A stretch of DNA of 64,000 nt from Cepaea nemoralis (GCA_014155875.1 JACEFZ010027770.1:135001-199000); one strand, 5' to 3'. Counted from the first letter of the stretch, positions 34,080-45,594 are shown. The notes: generated by a model from the sequence alone, not told the origin. Numbers and translations are program-made.

Positions 34080-34300
34080 ATTTTTTTTTTTTTTGCATAA
34101 CCTTTACAGGACATCGCAGTCAACACCGGCATTTCTGCCGTTGTGATCTCTTGGCAAGTTTACGTTCAGTAGTCTGTCGTTGCTTTCTGAACGACCGGCA
34201 CAACCAACGCAACGCAGTCTGCTGCCAAATCGCGCGAAGCTGTGTTTCGAACGTGGGTATACGGGATTACGAATCGCGTCCGTAATCCCTTACCATACTA
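34080..34300 (-). repeat. SINE-A copy, minus strand
   Basis: Begins with a T-run and GCATAACCTTTACAGGACAT. It has GTCGTTGCTTTCTGAACGAC and the head (AAATCGCGCGAAGCTGTGTT, TCGAACGTGGGTATACGGGA). Confidence 0.87.
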
Positions 34301-34344
34301 TATTAATCATAATTATTTAGTGGACCGTTGTCTAATCCGATATT

Positions 34345-34535
34345 CTGTCATTTTTTGTGTGTGTATGTGTGTTACGTGTGTGCGTGCATGCGTGCGTGCG
34401 TGTGTGTGTGTGTGTGTGCGCGTGTGTGTGTGTATATTTGTGTGTGCGTGTGTCCAGTATGTGAAATTGTGTGTGAAATAAAGTAAGTAAAAGACACTTC
34501 TACAAGTCTTCAAGCGCAGTAGGTCGCACATTTGT

Positions 34536-34582
<47 letters not shown>

Positions 34583-34585
34583 AAA
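34345..34585. repeat. GT-rich microsatellites
   Basis: GTGT, GCGT and TGTG runs at 34357-34455 and a purer (GT)n at 34530-34580. Confidence 0.9.
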
Positions 34586-35075
34586 TTCATCACTAAATGG
34601 TTGATTTGTGTGTTTTTTTCTACATCACGCCGACCTCGTTCACTTCCAATGTCACATAATAGCACTCATGTATTGGCCTGGTCGACCTAGAAACGTGTGC
34701 CAGTTCACAACAATATACTCTCTTCAACTGATAGTATATCGCCAAATGTGACCTCCCATTTATACAGAAGGACGATATATCGCTGTACTAGGGTCATCGT
34801 GTTATTTGATTTGTTTTGTGGTATCTTCCGCAGTGAACAGAAACTGACATGATAATACTTGTTCATTGGATTGTGTACCAGGTTTGATCCACACCTACTT
34901 CTTGTTTGGCTCTAAAGCAGGTTATAAGGATTGGAATACAATGATCAACTGGCCTAAAGTAGAGCGATGTGGTCATTGCGCCACAGCCAGTCCCTTAGCA
35001 TTCTGTCACCAAAATCAATCTGCAACAACTGTAACTATAGCTAAGTAAGCGCACATTGTCAGTATTGTTAGTGAA
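34586..35075. other. Mostly unassigned
   Basis: A weak minus-strand SINE-E-like body at 34620-34700 (GCCTGGTCGACCTAG). No gene recognised. Confidence 0.35.
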
Positions 35076-35079
35076 GGTG

Positions 35080-35705
35080 CCTTTGTGATCAGTCATATAA
35101 AGGTGCCTCTGTGGCAAGTCATATAAAGGTGCCTTTGTGGTCATACATATAAAGGTGCCTCTGTTGGCATACATATAAATGTGCCTCTGTGGTCAGTCAT
35201 ATAAGGTGCCTCATGTGGTCATACATATAAATGTTGCCTCTGTGATCAGTCATATAAAGGTGCCTCAATGGTCAGACATATAATGGTGCCTCTGTGGTCA
35301 TAGTATAAAGGTGCCTCTGTGGTCATTACATATAAATGTGCCTCAGTGGTCAGACATATAAAGTTGCCTCTGTGATCAGTCATATAAAGGTGCCTCAGTG
35401 GTCATACATATAGAGGTGCCTCAGTGGTCAGTCATATAAAGTTGCCTCTGTGGTCAGTCATATAAAGGTGCCTCAGTGGTCATACATATAAAGGTGTCCT
35501 CAGTGGTCAGTCATACAAAGTTGCCTCTGTGGTCAGTCATATAAAGGTGCCTCAGTGGTCAGACATATAAAGTTGCCCCTGTGGTCAGTCATATAAAGGT
35601 GCCTCAGTGGTCATACATATAAAGGTGCCTCAGTGGTCAGTCATATAAAGTTGCCTCTGTGGTCAGTCATATAAAGGTGCCTCAGTGGTCATACATATAA
35701 AGGTG
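35080..35705. repeat. 26-bp minisatellite
   Basis: About 24 units of the type CATATAAAGGTGCCTCAGTG plus GTCAGT, at 26-base spacing (for example 35541, 35567, 35593). Unit variants alternate between AAGGTGCCTCAG and AAGTTGCCTCTG, which suggests a two-unit higher order in the right half. Confidence 0.93.
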
Positions 35706-35714
35706 CCGTTTACA

Positions 35715-35855
35715 CGCCACGCCCCAAGATGACAGGGTGTATGGGTCTAGACTAATTTTCTAAAAGCCAAACGCCACTCAGAGCGTGGTTAACGATTCGA
35801 ACCCAAGGCTACCGTGACTGCAGGCGAACGTCCAGCCTGTAAGCTACGGTGGTTT
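35715..35855 (-). repeat. SINE-E-like head, minus strand
   Basis: On the minus strand, CACCGTAGCTTACAGGCTGG (A box) and TTGGGTTCGAATCG (B box) form a tRNA-like head. The body is short and diverged. Confidence 0.6.
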
Positions 35856-36039
35856 CCTGCCTGTGTAGTAACGCTACAATAACGATATTTCATTATCCGT
35901 CTTTAAATCACATACACAATTTCACGCGACATTTCCCCACAGATGCTACAACTACAACATTTAACGAGACGTGGGTCGAGTCTCCGAGATTCCGGTGAGA
36001 GAGTTCTCGTGGAATCTGTGCAGTATGATGCCATCAACA

Positions 36040-36350
36040 TCAAGTGCCTTGCCAACTGGCGAACACGCTTCTCCTCAAATTGCGATCTCAGACGGCATGG
36101 ATCAGTTCATGAGTATACTCCCTTCCGTGCCAGGACACACGACTGTCCTAGATGTCCTTTCGCCAATGTTCTCTATGTCTCTTTCCACAAATGTTTTCGG
36201 TTGTCACATATACAAATTTTCAGTTTGCTCATAATTCATATTGTTGAACAAACATAATGACTGCCTCTTTTTGATGTTTGTGATAAGGTTTCTTTCTAAC
36301 CAACTGTCCAGATTACTCTTTTGGCTGTCCAGGGATTTTTCATCATTTTC
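36040..36350 (-). repeat. Divergent LINE-A-related RT tail
   Basis: Parallel to 38.6-38.9 kb. Shared pieces include ATTGCGATCTC..CGGC, CCCTTCCGTGCCA and GACTGCC..TTTTTGATGTTTG. It is too decayed to give a frame. Confidence 0.5.
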
Positions 36351-36674
36351 ACTTTTCATATTTTCCAATAAACAGACAAGACGCTTATTCTTATTCTTTT
36401 TGTTCCTGTTGTTGTTGTTGCTGTTGCTGTTGTTATTGCTGCTATTGTTGTTTACCCCAAGTCGTGTTGTGTATAGTCGATAATGTATTTCTGTTGCTGC
36501 GATTCGCGGTCATTATTATTGTTTTAGTATTTATGTGGCCTGGGGATGGGTGTTAATTTAGATATAGCGAGATCGATAAAAACTCGACCAGGTATCGCTA
36601 AGTGTTATTAACAGCTATTGTTGTTTTTCCCCCCTCATTGCAGCATGCCACATATATTGCCCATGTCTGCAAAT

Positions 36675-36686
36675 ACGGTTACAATT

Positions 36687-36735
<49 letters not shown>

Positions 36736-36796
36736 TGTCTGTATCCGTATGTGTGAGCGTATATGTCTATCTGTGTGTGTGTGTTTGTGCGTGCGC

Positions 36797-36880
<84 letters not shown>
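36675..36880. repeat. CCTG and GT microsatellites
   Basis: (CTGC)n at 36688-36730, then (GT)n to 36880. They generate cysteine- and valine-rich artificial frames. Confidence 0.96.
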
Positions 36881-36882
<2 letters not shown>

Positions 36883-36889
36883 ACTGTAT

Positions 36890-37050
36890 TGACGATATTC
36901 CCCTATGGGACTTTGGCAGTGGACACAGCATCATTTCTCCGGGCCTGTCCCTACTTCTCCTTCAGTTGTCACAGTGTTTTCCAATGCCTGGCCTCTTCAT
37001 TACTGTTTGTCCCTTTGTATGTTTTTCTTCTTTTGTTCGCTTGAAATGTG
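36890..37050 (-). repeat. LINE-B-type fragment
   Basis: Homologous to 38.95-39.12 kb (TTGACGAT..TTCCCC, GGCAGTGGACACA, TTTTCCAATGCCTGGCCTC). The latter reads on the minus strand as a VMR..ALENIVTTG-type RT tail. Confidence 0.55.
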
Positions 37051-37064
37051 CTCCAATCCCAGGT

Positions 37065-37120
37065 TGTGTTTCAAGGCAATTTTACCCCGTAGTTTGCCAC
37101 TGATTTCTGAACGAAATACC
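37065..37120 (-). repeat. SINE-A short fragment
   Basis: CCGTAGTTTGCCACTGATTT and CTGAACGAAATACCAACG match the SINE-A core. Confidence 0.6.
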
Positions 37121-37154
37121 AACGTTGAAGTCCAAGCTGGTGTGTATGTGTGTC

Positions 37155-37459
37155 AGTTAGAGAGACAGTCAGAGACAGTGAGAGACAGTGAGAGACAGTG
37201 AGAGAGAGAGAGAGACAGTGAGAGAGAGACAGTGAGAGACAGTGAGAGAGAGACAGCGAGAGAGAGAGACAGTGAGACAGAGAGAGAGACAGTGAGAGAC
37301 AGTGAGAGAGAGAGAGTGAGAGAGAGACAGTGAGAGACAGTGAGAGAGAGACAGTGAGAGACAGTGAGAGAGAGAGACAGTGAGAGAGAGAGAGAGTGAG
37401 AGAGAGAGAGACAGTGAGAGAGAGAGAGAGACAGTGAGAGAGAGAGAGACAGTGAGAGA

Positions 37460-37497
<38 letters not shown>

Positions 37498-37519
37498 CAG
37501 TGAGAGAGAGAGAGAGACA

Positions 37520-37580
<61 letters not shown>
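37155..37580. repeat. GA array with GACAGT interruptions, then poly-G
   Basis: A 400-base purine-rich array of GAGA runs punctuated by GACAGTGA, closing with about 13 G bases at 37570. The minus-strand frames give LSLSHCLSLS repeats and are artefacts. Confidence 0.95.
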
Positions 37581-37769
37581 GAGGTATGCATATATGTATA
37601 AGTAAACTTTTATTAGTGAGCTTGTGATTGTGAATGAGTAAATGTGTATGTGAGGGAGTGTGTATTTGTGTGTTACTGAGTAGGTGCATAAGTGTGATAG
37701 TGTGTGTAAGTGATGTATGTATGCACGTATGTATATATGTAAGTGTTTATGCATGTGAGTGTTTGTGTA

Positions 37770-37773
37770 TCTA

Positions 37774-37804
<31 letters not shown>

Positions 37805-37825
37805 ACCTGCCTGCCTGCCTGTCTC
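37770..37825. repeat. CCTG microsatellite
   Basis: Tandem CTGC units with one CTAC variant. Confidence 0.93.
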
Positions 37826-38540
37826 ATAATATGGCAATGTATATTGTTTATGTTCACAACTTTTATTTGATAATGCTTTTTTGTTTCTATATGAATGTAA
37901 CATTGTAAAATGCACAGTAGGTAATTAATGTACAGAAGATGTGATTGGAAGGGCTGAAAGTAAGATGGGTCTGTGTGCCCAATTTGTGACCGTTTTAAAA
38001 TAATATTCGTCCCTTTGTGTATGCACATGTATGCGCGTGTATGTATGTTAGTGTGTGTATATGTGTGTAGTATGCCTCATAATGTTCATGAAGACATATG
38101 AAATCTGTAGATGACCTTCTCCAACATAAAATTACCACAAAATAACAACAGTATGCTTTTTAAGCACATTATGCCATGTTGAACATTGAAGTTATTATGT
38201 CTTTGTTATATTTCGCTTGCGACAGTCAAGTCACGGCCATTTTTGGATTCATCAAATTGATGGAAGAGGCAGTAGCGTAATTGACGTTTTGTGAATTCTA
38301 CTTTCTTGTTGAGGTTAAATAAATTTGTCGCTGGGTTTTAATGTGACATTTCAAGATAGCAAATGGAACGTAATTAATTATTCTTAAAGTTTGTTAAGTT
38401 TTGAAATTATCATTACCACCATCGTGTGTGCAAGAGACAATATTGCGGATAAAGACACAATTCAAGCGAATGAATAAAGAAGAAGAGAATCATCACGTGA
38501 TTTTGCAACTGGGGTAGGTGATGATGCACCTCCACGAACC
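37826..38540. other. No recognisable feature
   Basis: AT-rich, short frames. TG-rich patch at 38020-38070. Confidence 0.45.
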
Positions 38541-38544
38541 ACTG

Positions 38545-38900
38545 TAGCTGGTGTTCTCGGTCAACTGTCATCATCATCCAGTACTTTGACGACTGGCCTG
38601 GGCGATCATGCCTCTTCATACATTGCGATCTCCGGCGTCATGGAACAATTTGTGTGTCGACACCCTTCCGTGCCATAACACAAGACTATTGAAAATCTTC
38701 TCAAGCTGACTTTCTCTGTCTCTCTTTCCCCAAATCTTTCCGGTTGTCACAACATGTTCCAGGTTTTGTCTTCTCATAACCGTAGCGTGGCCAAAAACGA
38801 TGACTGCCCCTTTCTGATGTTTGTGATATGTTGTCTTTGCGATCCAGCTTCCCATAAAACGTTCTGATTGCTCATTTTGGCTGTCCAATTAATTTTTAAC
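38545..38900 (-). pseudogene. Divergent LINE-A-like RT tail
   Basis: The minus strand gives VMRRQNLEHVVTTGKI, then SLVLWHGRVSTHKLFHDAGD, the same tail block as the LINE-A copy at 32.5 kb but older. Frame breaks are evident. Confidence 0.7.
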
Positions 38901-38949
38901 ATTCTTCTATAAAACCACATCTAAATGGCTTCCCTTAAATTTTTCGCCT

Positions 38950-39125
38950 GTTTACTAATTCAGTCAACTGTATTGATGATTTTCCCCAATGGCACTGTGG
39001 CAGTGGACACATCATCATTTCTCTCTACTTGTCTCTGCTTTTCCTACCACTTATCTTCCAGTCGTCACGATGTTTTCCAATGCCTGGCTTCTCATTACGT
39101 GACCATAGAACAATTTTAGACCCCT
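38950..39125 (-). repeat. LINE-B-type fragment
   Basis: The minus strand near 39050-39105 reads GHVMRSQALENIVTTGR, followed by decayed sequence with AAAATCATCAATACAGTTGA. That corresponds to the LINE-B 3' end at 3.1 kb. Confidence 0.6.
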
Positions 39126-39159
39126 TAATTTTGTTTTCTTCTTTTGTGTTGTCTCTTGT

Positions 39160-39490
39160 CAATGTCAATGTTGTCTCTTGTATGAATTTAATTGCCTATT
39201 TTAGTTCACTCAGCGGTCCATAGAGTTTATCTTCCCCTGCTGTTTTTCTAAACCGTAAAATTTGCCTAGATATGTATTTTGGGCAGTCTTGGAATATGTG
39301 ATCTGCTGTCTGTGGCGCCAATCTACATGTGCACATGGGTGATTCGCTAATCTTTAATTTTATATACAGGTGGTTGCGTAATCTATTGCGTCCTCTTTTT
39401 TAGAAGCAGGATAATGATGCATCCTGGTCTGTCTATAAGGTAATAGTCGTCAACCAGGTGTTGATGGCTTTTATTTGATTACATTGTTCT
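39160..39490 (-). pseudogene. LINE-D ORF2 C-terminus with CCHC-type end
   Basis: The minus-strand frame reads LLKRGRNRLRNHLYIKLKIS, then CTCRLAPQTADHIFQDCPKY, then EDKLYGPLSEL. A C-x-C-x7-H-x4-C tail after a LINE RNase H is a classic end of I/Nimb/Jockey-type ORF2 proteins. Only this end is kept. Confidence 0.75.
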
Positions 39491-39555
39491 GGTAAAAATA
39501 GCCATTCCCGGGGGAATCGTTAATTGTTACCCCCGCGGAAAAGGTGTGGCAAGTA

Positions 39556-40505
39556 TGCTACGAGAGCGAGTCAATAAGTATGTCACACAGTTATGTGGGA
39601 TGGCAGGTAAATGTAGTTGGTGTTTTCTACAGGTGTCATTACGTTACAGCAACATCGAACTTTATATTCCCGTTCGTCAGGTGGCGCTAGGTATCTCATG
39701 CGCATGCGCAGCGCATAAACAAAATGACGACTGTACTTATGGAGTGTACAACCAAAGAGCAACGTGCTGTTGTTCGTCTTTTGTGGGCAAAAGGACTGCC
39801 TGCAAGGAAATTCATAAGGAAATGCTTCCTGTTTTTGGTGACTACCAGTCCAAATGAAATCGTGTTTCAATGCAATGGAAACATCCTTCTTCGCCGTGTG
39901 TCAAAAAAATCAAAGGTTACACCATCAGCAGGGACGGTTATATTGACAGTGTTCTGGGATTGTCAAGGCGTGCTTTCATCCAATTTCAAGAAGAAAGGAG
40001 ACAATGTTAATTCGGAATCGTACTGTGAAGTTCTATCGATGCTTCATGATGCAATTCGAAGAAAACGTCAAGGACTGCTGACTAGAGGAGTGTTGCTTCT
40101 TCATGGCAATACCAGACCACATATGGCTCGATTAACTCAGGAAAAAAGAAACCAACTAAGGTAGGATGTTCAGTAACATTCATCTTACAGCCCCGACTTA
40201 GCCCCTAGCGATTTCCACCTTTTTGGTCCACTGAAAACTCACCTTGGCGGGAGACATTTCGCGAATGACACCGAAGTTGAATGTGAAGTGAAAACGTGGT
40301 TTAGAAAACAGGGCACGCAGTTCTATGCAAGCGGTTTTGGAGAACTGATAAAACGATGGGATAAGTGCATCAATGTTGGTGGAAATTATGTTGAGAAATA
40401 AAGGGACAATTTATGTATAAAAATAAACTGGTTTCAAGTTGTTATCATATTTAGTTAATCTTTAACAGCCATTTCTGTCTTACTTATTGACTTCCTCTCG
40501 TAGAA
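39556..40505 (+). mobile_element. Defective mariner transposon, about 950 bp
   Basis: The terminal inverted repeats align as CTACGAGAG and GTCAATAAGTA at both ends (39558 onward, and the complement up to 40503). TA dinucleotides flank them at 39554-39555 and 40506-40507, as expected for mariner target duplication. Full mariners are about 1.3 kb, so roughly a quarter is deleted. Confidence 0.88.
39724..40401 (+). pseudogene. mariner transposase, internally deleted
   Basis: The N-terminus has TKEQRAVVRLLWAKGLPA. After about 35 codons the sequence jumps into the catalytic domain: FWDCQGVLSSNFKKKGDNVN and SYCEVLSMLHDAIRRKRQG. The second catalytic block is LLHGNTRPHMA, where the usual Asp is Gly. 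A stop at 40162-40164 precedes YSPDLAPSDFHLFGPLKTHL with the third Asp intact, and the frame ends near VEK at 40401. The first catalytic Asp region is deleted. The product cannot be active. Confidence 0.88.
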
Positions 40506-40756
40506 TAAATTTAGACATGTGAATTTGTACAATCTAAAACAAATCTACAAATCATGTGGTGACTGCATATTATTTCATGTGAAATTGCATATGAATTCAA
40601 CATGTAAGTCCAGGGTAGGAAATAAATCTATCAACCTGCCATCAGCGCATAGGAAGTTTAAAAGTGTGCGCGTTTAACCTTTCGGCCACGCTGGACTCTA
40701 CCACAACATGAAATTATTTTAGTTTTTTTGTTCATAATTGTATATAGGATGTCAGC

Positions 40757-41040
40757 ATAGCCGTATTGATCAGGAGGCGTGTTCTTAAACATCCGGTGTG
40801 CTGATGCCGAGGGTGCGGGTTCATCGCCTACACCGGACAGTTGGACTAAAATGTTGACCTCTCGTCCTTGACATGGGGAAGCAAATTACAAGAACCTCTG
40901 AAGTCGGAGTGGGTTAGCCTGATGGCAGGGGACATTGTCAATAGGGAATGAAAACCCACATGCAAAATTCAGTTCAGTACCACTATAAGTAATGTGTATG
41001 GACGCTTCAGTTCAAATCTGGCAAGCGCCCAAATAAAATG
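40757..41040 (+). repeat. SINE-D copy
   Basis: Head GGCGTGTTCTTAAACATCCG with B box GCGGGTTCATCGCC. The body has ACTAAAATGTTGACCTCTCG, CTCTGAAGTCGGAGTGGGTT and GCAAAATTCAGTTCAGTACC. The end is near CCAAATAAAATG. Confidence 0.75.
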
Positions 41041-41159
41041 TAATGTGTTACAGTCCAGCTTGGCCTAAAGGTTAAATCCCAGGCGCTTACACTTCTTATG
41101 CGTTGATGGCCTGGTGGTGGCTTTATTCTCTACACCTGTCAGTCGGACTTACATGTTCA

Positions 41160-41262
41160 CTTCTGGTTCATAAAGCAATGGCAACATATTGAGCGTAAAG
41201 TAGTCTAGAAAATCAACCTAGGATTGATTGCGAAGTCCTGCAGAGGACGTGCAACATTTGCC
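41160..41262 (+). repeat. SINE-A 3' fragment
   Basis: TTCATAAAGCAATGGCAACA and GCGAAGTCCTGCAGAGGACG match the SINE-A 3' half. Confidence 0.65.
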
Positions 41263-41355
41263 GTCATGTTGTGTTATGTCGAGCAGCATATAGAATATAT
41301 ATTTTTCCAGAAGCATTCCTCTTTTGTGTGTTCTTTGTGAATTCCAGTTTGTATG

Positions 41356-41357
<2 letters not shown>

Positions 41358-41415
<58 letters not shown>

Positions 41416-41490
41416 GTGTTGTTTTTTGTTTGTTTTTGGTTGTTGTTTTGTTTTGTTTTGTTTTTTTGTTTTTTTTTTTTGTTTTTTTTT

Positions 41491-41530
<40 letters not shown>
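41358..41530. repeat. GT, T-rich and poly-G tract
   Basis: (GT)n at 41359-41420, a T-rich G-interrupted stretch, then about 29 consecutive G bases at 41501-41529. Confidence 0.95.
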
Positions 41531-41531
<1 letters not shown>

Positions 41532-41557
41532 GTTTACTGAAGTGACACGGATATATA

Positions 41558-42650
41558 ATATAAGAGAGGAAGTCATTAAGTAACGGAAGTTGCGAATAAC
41601 ATTTTTAACAATAGTGCAATCAACAAATTATGTGTGTGTTATTTCTCAACCATATTCCCAATGTCAGGTAACATACTTCGTTGACCTGTCCACTAGTTTG
41701 TTGATGCCTTCTAGGAAAATCCTTGTAGGTGTGGTTGTAAACCAATTTTGCACCGGCACCATTCCATCGTTGTGATCTGCTAATTCTCTGAACCCGCTAT
41801 TGTTCATTCAAGCGTCCAACCAAGTGAAAGTCCGATAGCGCCAAGTATGGACTGCATGCTGGATATTTAAAGACCTTAAATCTCGTAGCACGTAGTGTAT
41901 ACACTGTATGCGCAGCCGTATGAGGACGACGTTGTCGTGCATCAACTAAACGTCTTGAAAACAGTCCCAGGCGTTTCTATCGTATCGTGCGCTTCATTTG
42001 GTTCCCTTGCATGTTATTGTATCGAGCATTAGTCACAGTTTCACCTCTTTTCTGGGATTGTGCCAATAAAGGGTTCTTGATTTCCCAAAAGATGTTTATC
42101 ATCATATTCCCTGGGAATTCCTACGTCTTCAATGTTTTCTACACTGTAGTTAACGGGTGATTTCCCTCGACCAAGTGCCACGTAATCTCTGACTTGTAAT
42201 GATGCATCGAAAATTCGTCTTCTGTCACAGTTTGATGGAGAAAAGTATCTTCGTGAGCATGACGTCCCACATATTCCTGACAAATCGTCTGTCGTGCGTG
42301 TTTGTGATCATCGGAAAACTGTCTTAGGACCCATCTGCTTTACACTTTAATATAATCGAGGTCTTAATGACAAGTTTGTACATAGCGCCGTGACTCATAT
42401 TGAAATCCAAAGCTATTTCATCAATAGTTAGTCACCTGTAGTTATAGACCTGTTGATCTGCTGTTTCATTGTGTCAGTCACCATACGTGCAGGTCTTCCA
42501 ATGCACGGTTTGTCAATTATGTTTTGTCTTCCATTTTGAAATCTTCTACACATTTATACACCCTCTCTTGACTCAAACAATTGTCTCCATACTAAACCAT
42601 TATTCTTCTGTAGATTTCAAAAACGAACAACGCCATGTTGTTCTTCCACG
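41558..42650 (-). pseudogene. Degenerate mariner transposon, minus strand
   Basis: The left end AAGAGAGGAAGTCATTAAGT resembles the inverted repeat of the mariner at 39.56 kb (GAGAGGAAGTCAATAAGT on the minus strand). The minus-strand translation near 42560 gives YGDNCLSQERVYKCVEDFK. Near 42450-42480 it gives VTDTMKQQI, then (with stops) an LNMSHGA-like helix. At about 41900 it reads RQRRPHTAAHTVYTLRDLRS, the second catalytic block. Many stops and shifts. The right inverted repeat is not seen; LINE-A starts at 42655. Confidence 0.72.
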
Positions 42651-42654
42651 GTGC

Positions 42655-43255
42655 AAATCGATACCATCCATCCATCATGTGCCGTGCCGATAAGCGTGGG
42701 CGGTCATGTTTTGCCATCTCACTCGATCACCAGAGTCGTGGATCAGCTCCGTGTTTCTGTCTCAACCATGCCACGTGGCCACGCCATCCAGGTATTTAAT
42801 TCTTGGTCTTCCCTTTGGTCTCCTCCCTTCGATGTTGCCAGTTGTCACCAAGTTCTCCTAGTCATTTCTTCTCATAACATGGCCAAACAATTTTGACTGT
42901 CTACGTCTAATGACTTTCATTACTTCTACGTCTAATGACGTCTAATCAGTTTACGATCTTCATTTGTTTCTTGTAGGACTTGTTCATTTGTTTTTTCTGT
43001 CTGTCCATGATATTCTTTGCATTTTCCTCAGAAACCACATTTCCACAGCCATCAGATATTTTTCAGCTTGTCTGCTCATTGTCCACGCTTCACATCCATA
43101 TAAAAGTACAGGTTCAAATTACCATTTCAAAAAAAAATTTTCAACAAGTATTTTTTTCATCTTGCAAAAGGCTACCTTTGCCATGGCAATTATTTTTCTA
43201 ATCTCCTCAAGGCATCTCCCATCAGATGTTATGACTGTTCCGAGATAATTGGACT
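42655..43255 (-). repeat. LINE-A 3' end, minus strand
   Basis: From the family end CCATCATGTGCCGTGCCGAT to CATCAGATGTTATGACTGTT. The minus strand preserves the thumb phrase YLGTVITSDGRCLEEI at about 43205-43255. Small insertions (42915-42945) break the frame. Confidence 0.87.
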
Positions 43256-43344
43256 GATTCTCTTGTTTAAGAATATGCTTCGATACTGGGGCAGTATCCA
43301 TGGAAAATCGATATATGAAGCTCATAATCGGGCACTCTCACGAT

Positions 43345-43405
43345 GTTTATACTTCACCTCGACACCGCAAGGTGCAAGAGGAACATGATGAGATGAGATG
43401 AGACT
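43345..43405 (+). repeat. LINE-like 3' tail with GATGA end
   Basis: TCGACACCGCAAGGTGCAAG then GATGAGATGAGATGAGA. The complement of the same phrase lies at 53445-53505 (CTCATCTTGTTCCGC, TTGCGGTGTCGATG). It is the shared end of an unidentified dispersed element. Confidence 0.5.
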
Positions 43406-44395
43406 GAGGCTGTCAATTTACAATCGCTATTTTGCATGCCAAAACTGCTAGGTCCACACGAACTCTACACGAGGTATTGCTTAAGTGCCAGATTGTGTCC
43501 TGAAATAAGATTTTCCGTTGTCCATACACTTCCATGCACGTAATAATAAAATGCATGTTACTTGATGACTTTCCATCGTACTATCCTTGGTTTTTATTGT
43601 CTTGCTTTTTATTTATAGTTTTATTTAATCATATATTCTAGCTACACTTGGCTGTTTTTGTCACATTACTTATTTTTTATGAACCATTGTGTGTGTAAAT
43701 GCCATGATTTCTCAATATCTAACAGCCCGCGGGAGAAATGCAGGTCGCGAAATGAAAATAGATTCACGTTGGCCGTACCAGAGGTTCGCAGCATGTATTT
43801 TCTACATTTTCTATTTTCTATGTAAAGTACAAGTACTGTGCCTTTTTAGACGCCTTGGTTCATATAGGGTATATGGTGCTAACAACATATTTTATAGACT
43901 AATAGGTACTGCATAGGGAATCTGCTCAAGATCACACCGACCGCCTTTCACTGCCAATCATTTCAATTGTTTAAATGTTCGTTACTATACAGGACACAGC
44001 ATTACGGCCGGGTGTTTGTATATTTGTTATTTGATCTATGTTGGCTTAAAATACAATTCTGAGACCAATCGTGCTATTTTAGATAAGAGATAGCTATTGG
44101 TTAGATAAGAATTATGTCCGTATTCCATAGTTGTAGGTTCGTGTGACTGATAGACCTGGCTAATGAAGACCCCTATTTGAGGGGTGCCTAGTTGGTCATA
44201 AGTAGAAGTACACTTGTTCCTGCAGTGAGGCGCCGTTGTCATTTGGAGGTGACAGGTTGGAAACCCGGTCTGTAAATATAGCTTTTAATTGTTATGTTGT
44301 CTAGTGCATCCTCTAGTCTTTACTTCTTTTTTCTACTTCTATGAGTCCCAATCATAAGTGTGTGTTTATTTATGAACTATCATTATTCTGATACC
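43406..44395. other. No recognisable feature
   Basis: AT-rich, short frames. Nothing shared noticed. Confidence 0.4.
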
Positions 44396-44399
44396 CATT

Positions 44400-44515
44400 T
44401 AAGCCGGCCAAATTACTGAATGAAAAGAATTTACCAAGTAAACCACAAACAGCCAAAATATGCTGGGATGGATTGCGACATCCTGTAAAAGATATGCAAG
44501 TAGCTTTACTTTAGG
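44400..44515 (+). repeat. SINE-A 3' fragment
   Basis: AAACCACAAACAGCCAAAAT, GCGACATCCTGTAAAAGATA and ATGCAAGTAG match the SINE-A 3' half. Confidence 0.7.
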
Positions 44516-44649
44516 CTGGAGTGACTTGTGAGTCAGATCGATTAGAAAGAAAGATCGGCCTACCTTGGGATTTGAACACATGCCTACAAGTCCGGAGGTA
44601 AGTGTGCTACGGGTTCCAATTACGCATTATAGATTATATTCTGATATAG

Positions 44650-45545
44650 TTAACGTCGTGGCCCATGATACATGTTATATTGAATGTCATGTGAATATTA
44701 CACTAGAGTTGTGGCTCATGATACATGTTGTAGTGAATGTCATGTGAATATTACAATAGAGTTGTGGCTAGTGATACATGGTGTAGTGAATGTCATGTGA
44801 ATATTACACTAGAGTTGTGGCTCATGATACATGTTGTAGTGAATGTCATGTGAATATTACAATAGAGTTGTGGCTCATGATACATGTTGTAGTGAATGTC
44901 ATGTGAATATTACAATAGAGTTGTGGCTAGTGATACATTGTGTAGTGAATGTTATGTGAATATTACACTAGAGTTGTGGCTTCATGATACATGTTGTAGT
45001 GAATGTCATGTGAATATTACAATAGAGTTGTGGCTCATGATACATGTAGTGAATGTTATAAGAATATCACAATAGAGTTGTGGCTCATGATACATGTTGT
45101 AGTGAATGTCATGTGAATATTACAATAGAGTTGTGGTTCATGATACATGTTGTAGTGAATGTTATGTGAATATTACAATAGAGTTGTGGTTCATGATACA
45201 TGTTGTAGTGAATGTTATGTGAATATTACAATAGAGTTGTGTTTCATGATACATGTTGTGGGGAATGTTATGTGAATATTACAATATAGTTGTGGCTAGT
45301 GATACATGGTGTAGTGAATGTTATGTGAATATTACAATAGAGTTGTGGTTCATGATACATGTTGTAGTGAATGTTATGTGAATATTACAATAGAGTTGTG
45401 TTTCATGAAACATGTTGTGGGGAATGTTATGTGAATATTACAATAGAGTTGTGGCTAGTGATACATGGTGTAGTGAATGTTATGTGAATATTACAATAGA
45501 GTTGTGGCTCATGATACATGTTGTAGTGAATGTCATGTGAATATG
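44650..45545. repeat. 54-bp minisatellite, about 16 units
   Basis: Unit: GTTGTGGCTCATGATACATG, TTGTAGTGAATGTCATGTGA, ATATTACAATAGA. Variants CTCATG/CTAGTG and GTCATG/GTTATG are distributed in a way that suggests duplication of unit pairs or longer blocks. Confidence 0.94.
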
Positions 45546-45594
45546 ATAATTTAGCTGACACATTAGCCCTGATCAGGATTTGCTTCTGTGAGAG

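Noticed and set aside
37071..37754. 227-codon frame of LSLSHCLSLS repeats on the minus strand
   Set aside because: Generated by the GA/GACAGT simple repeat.
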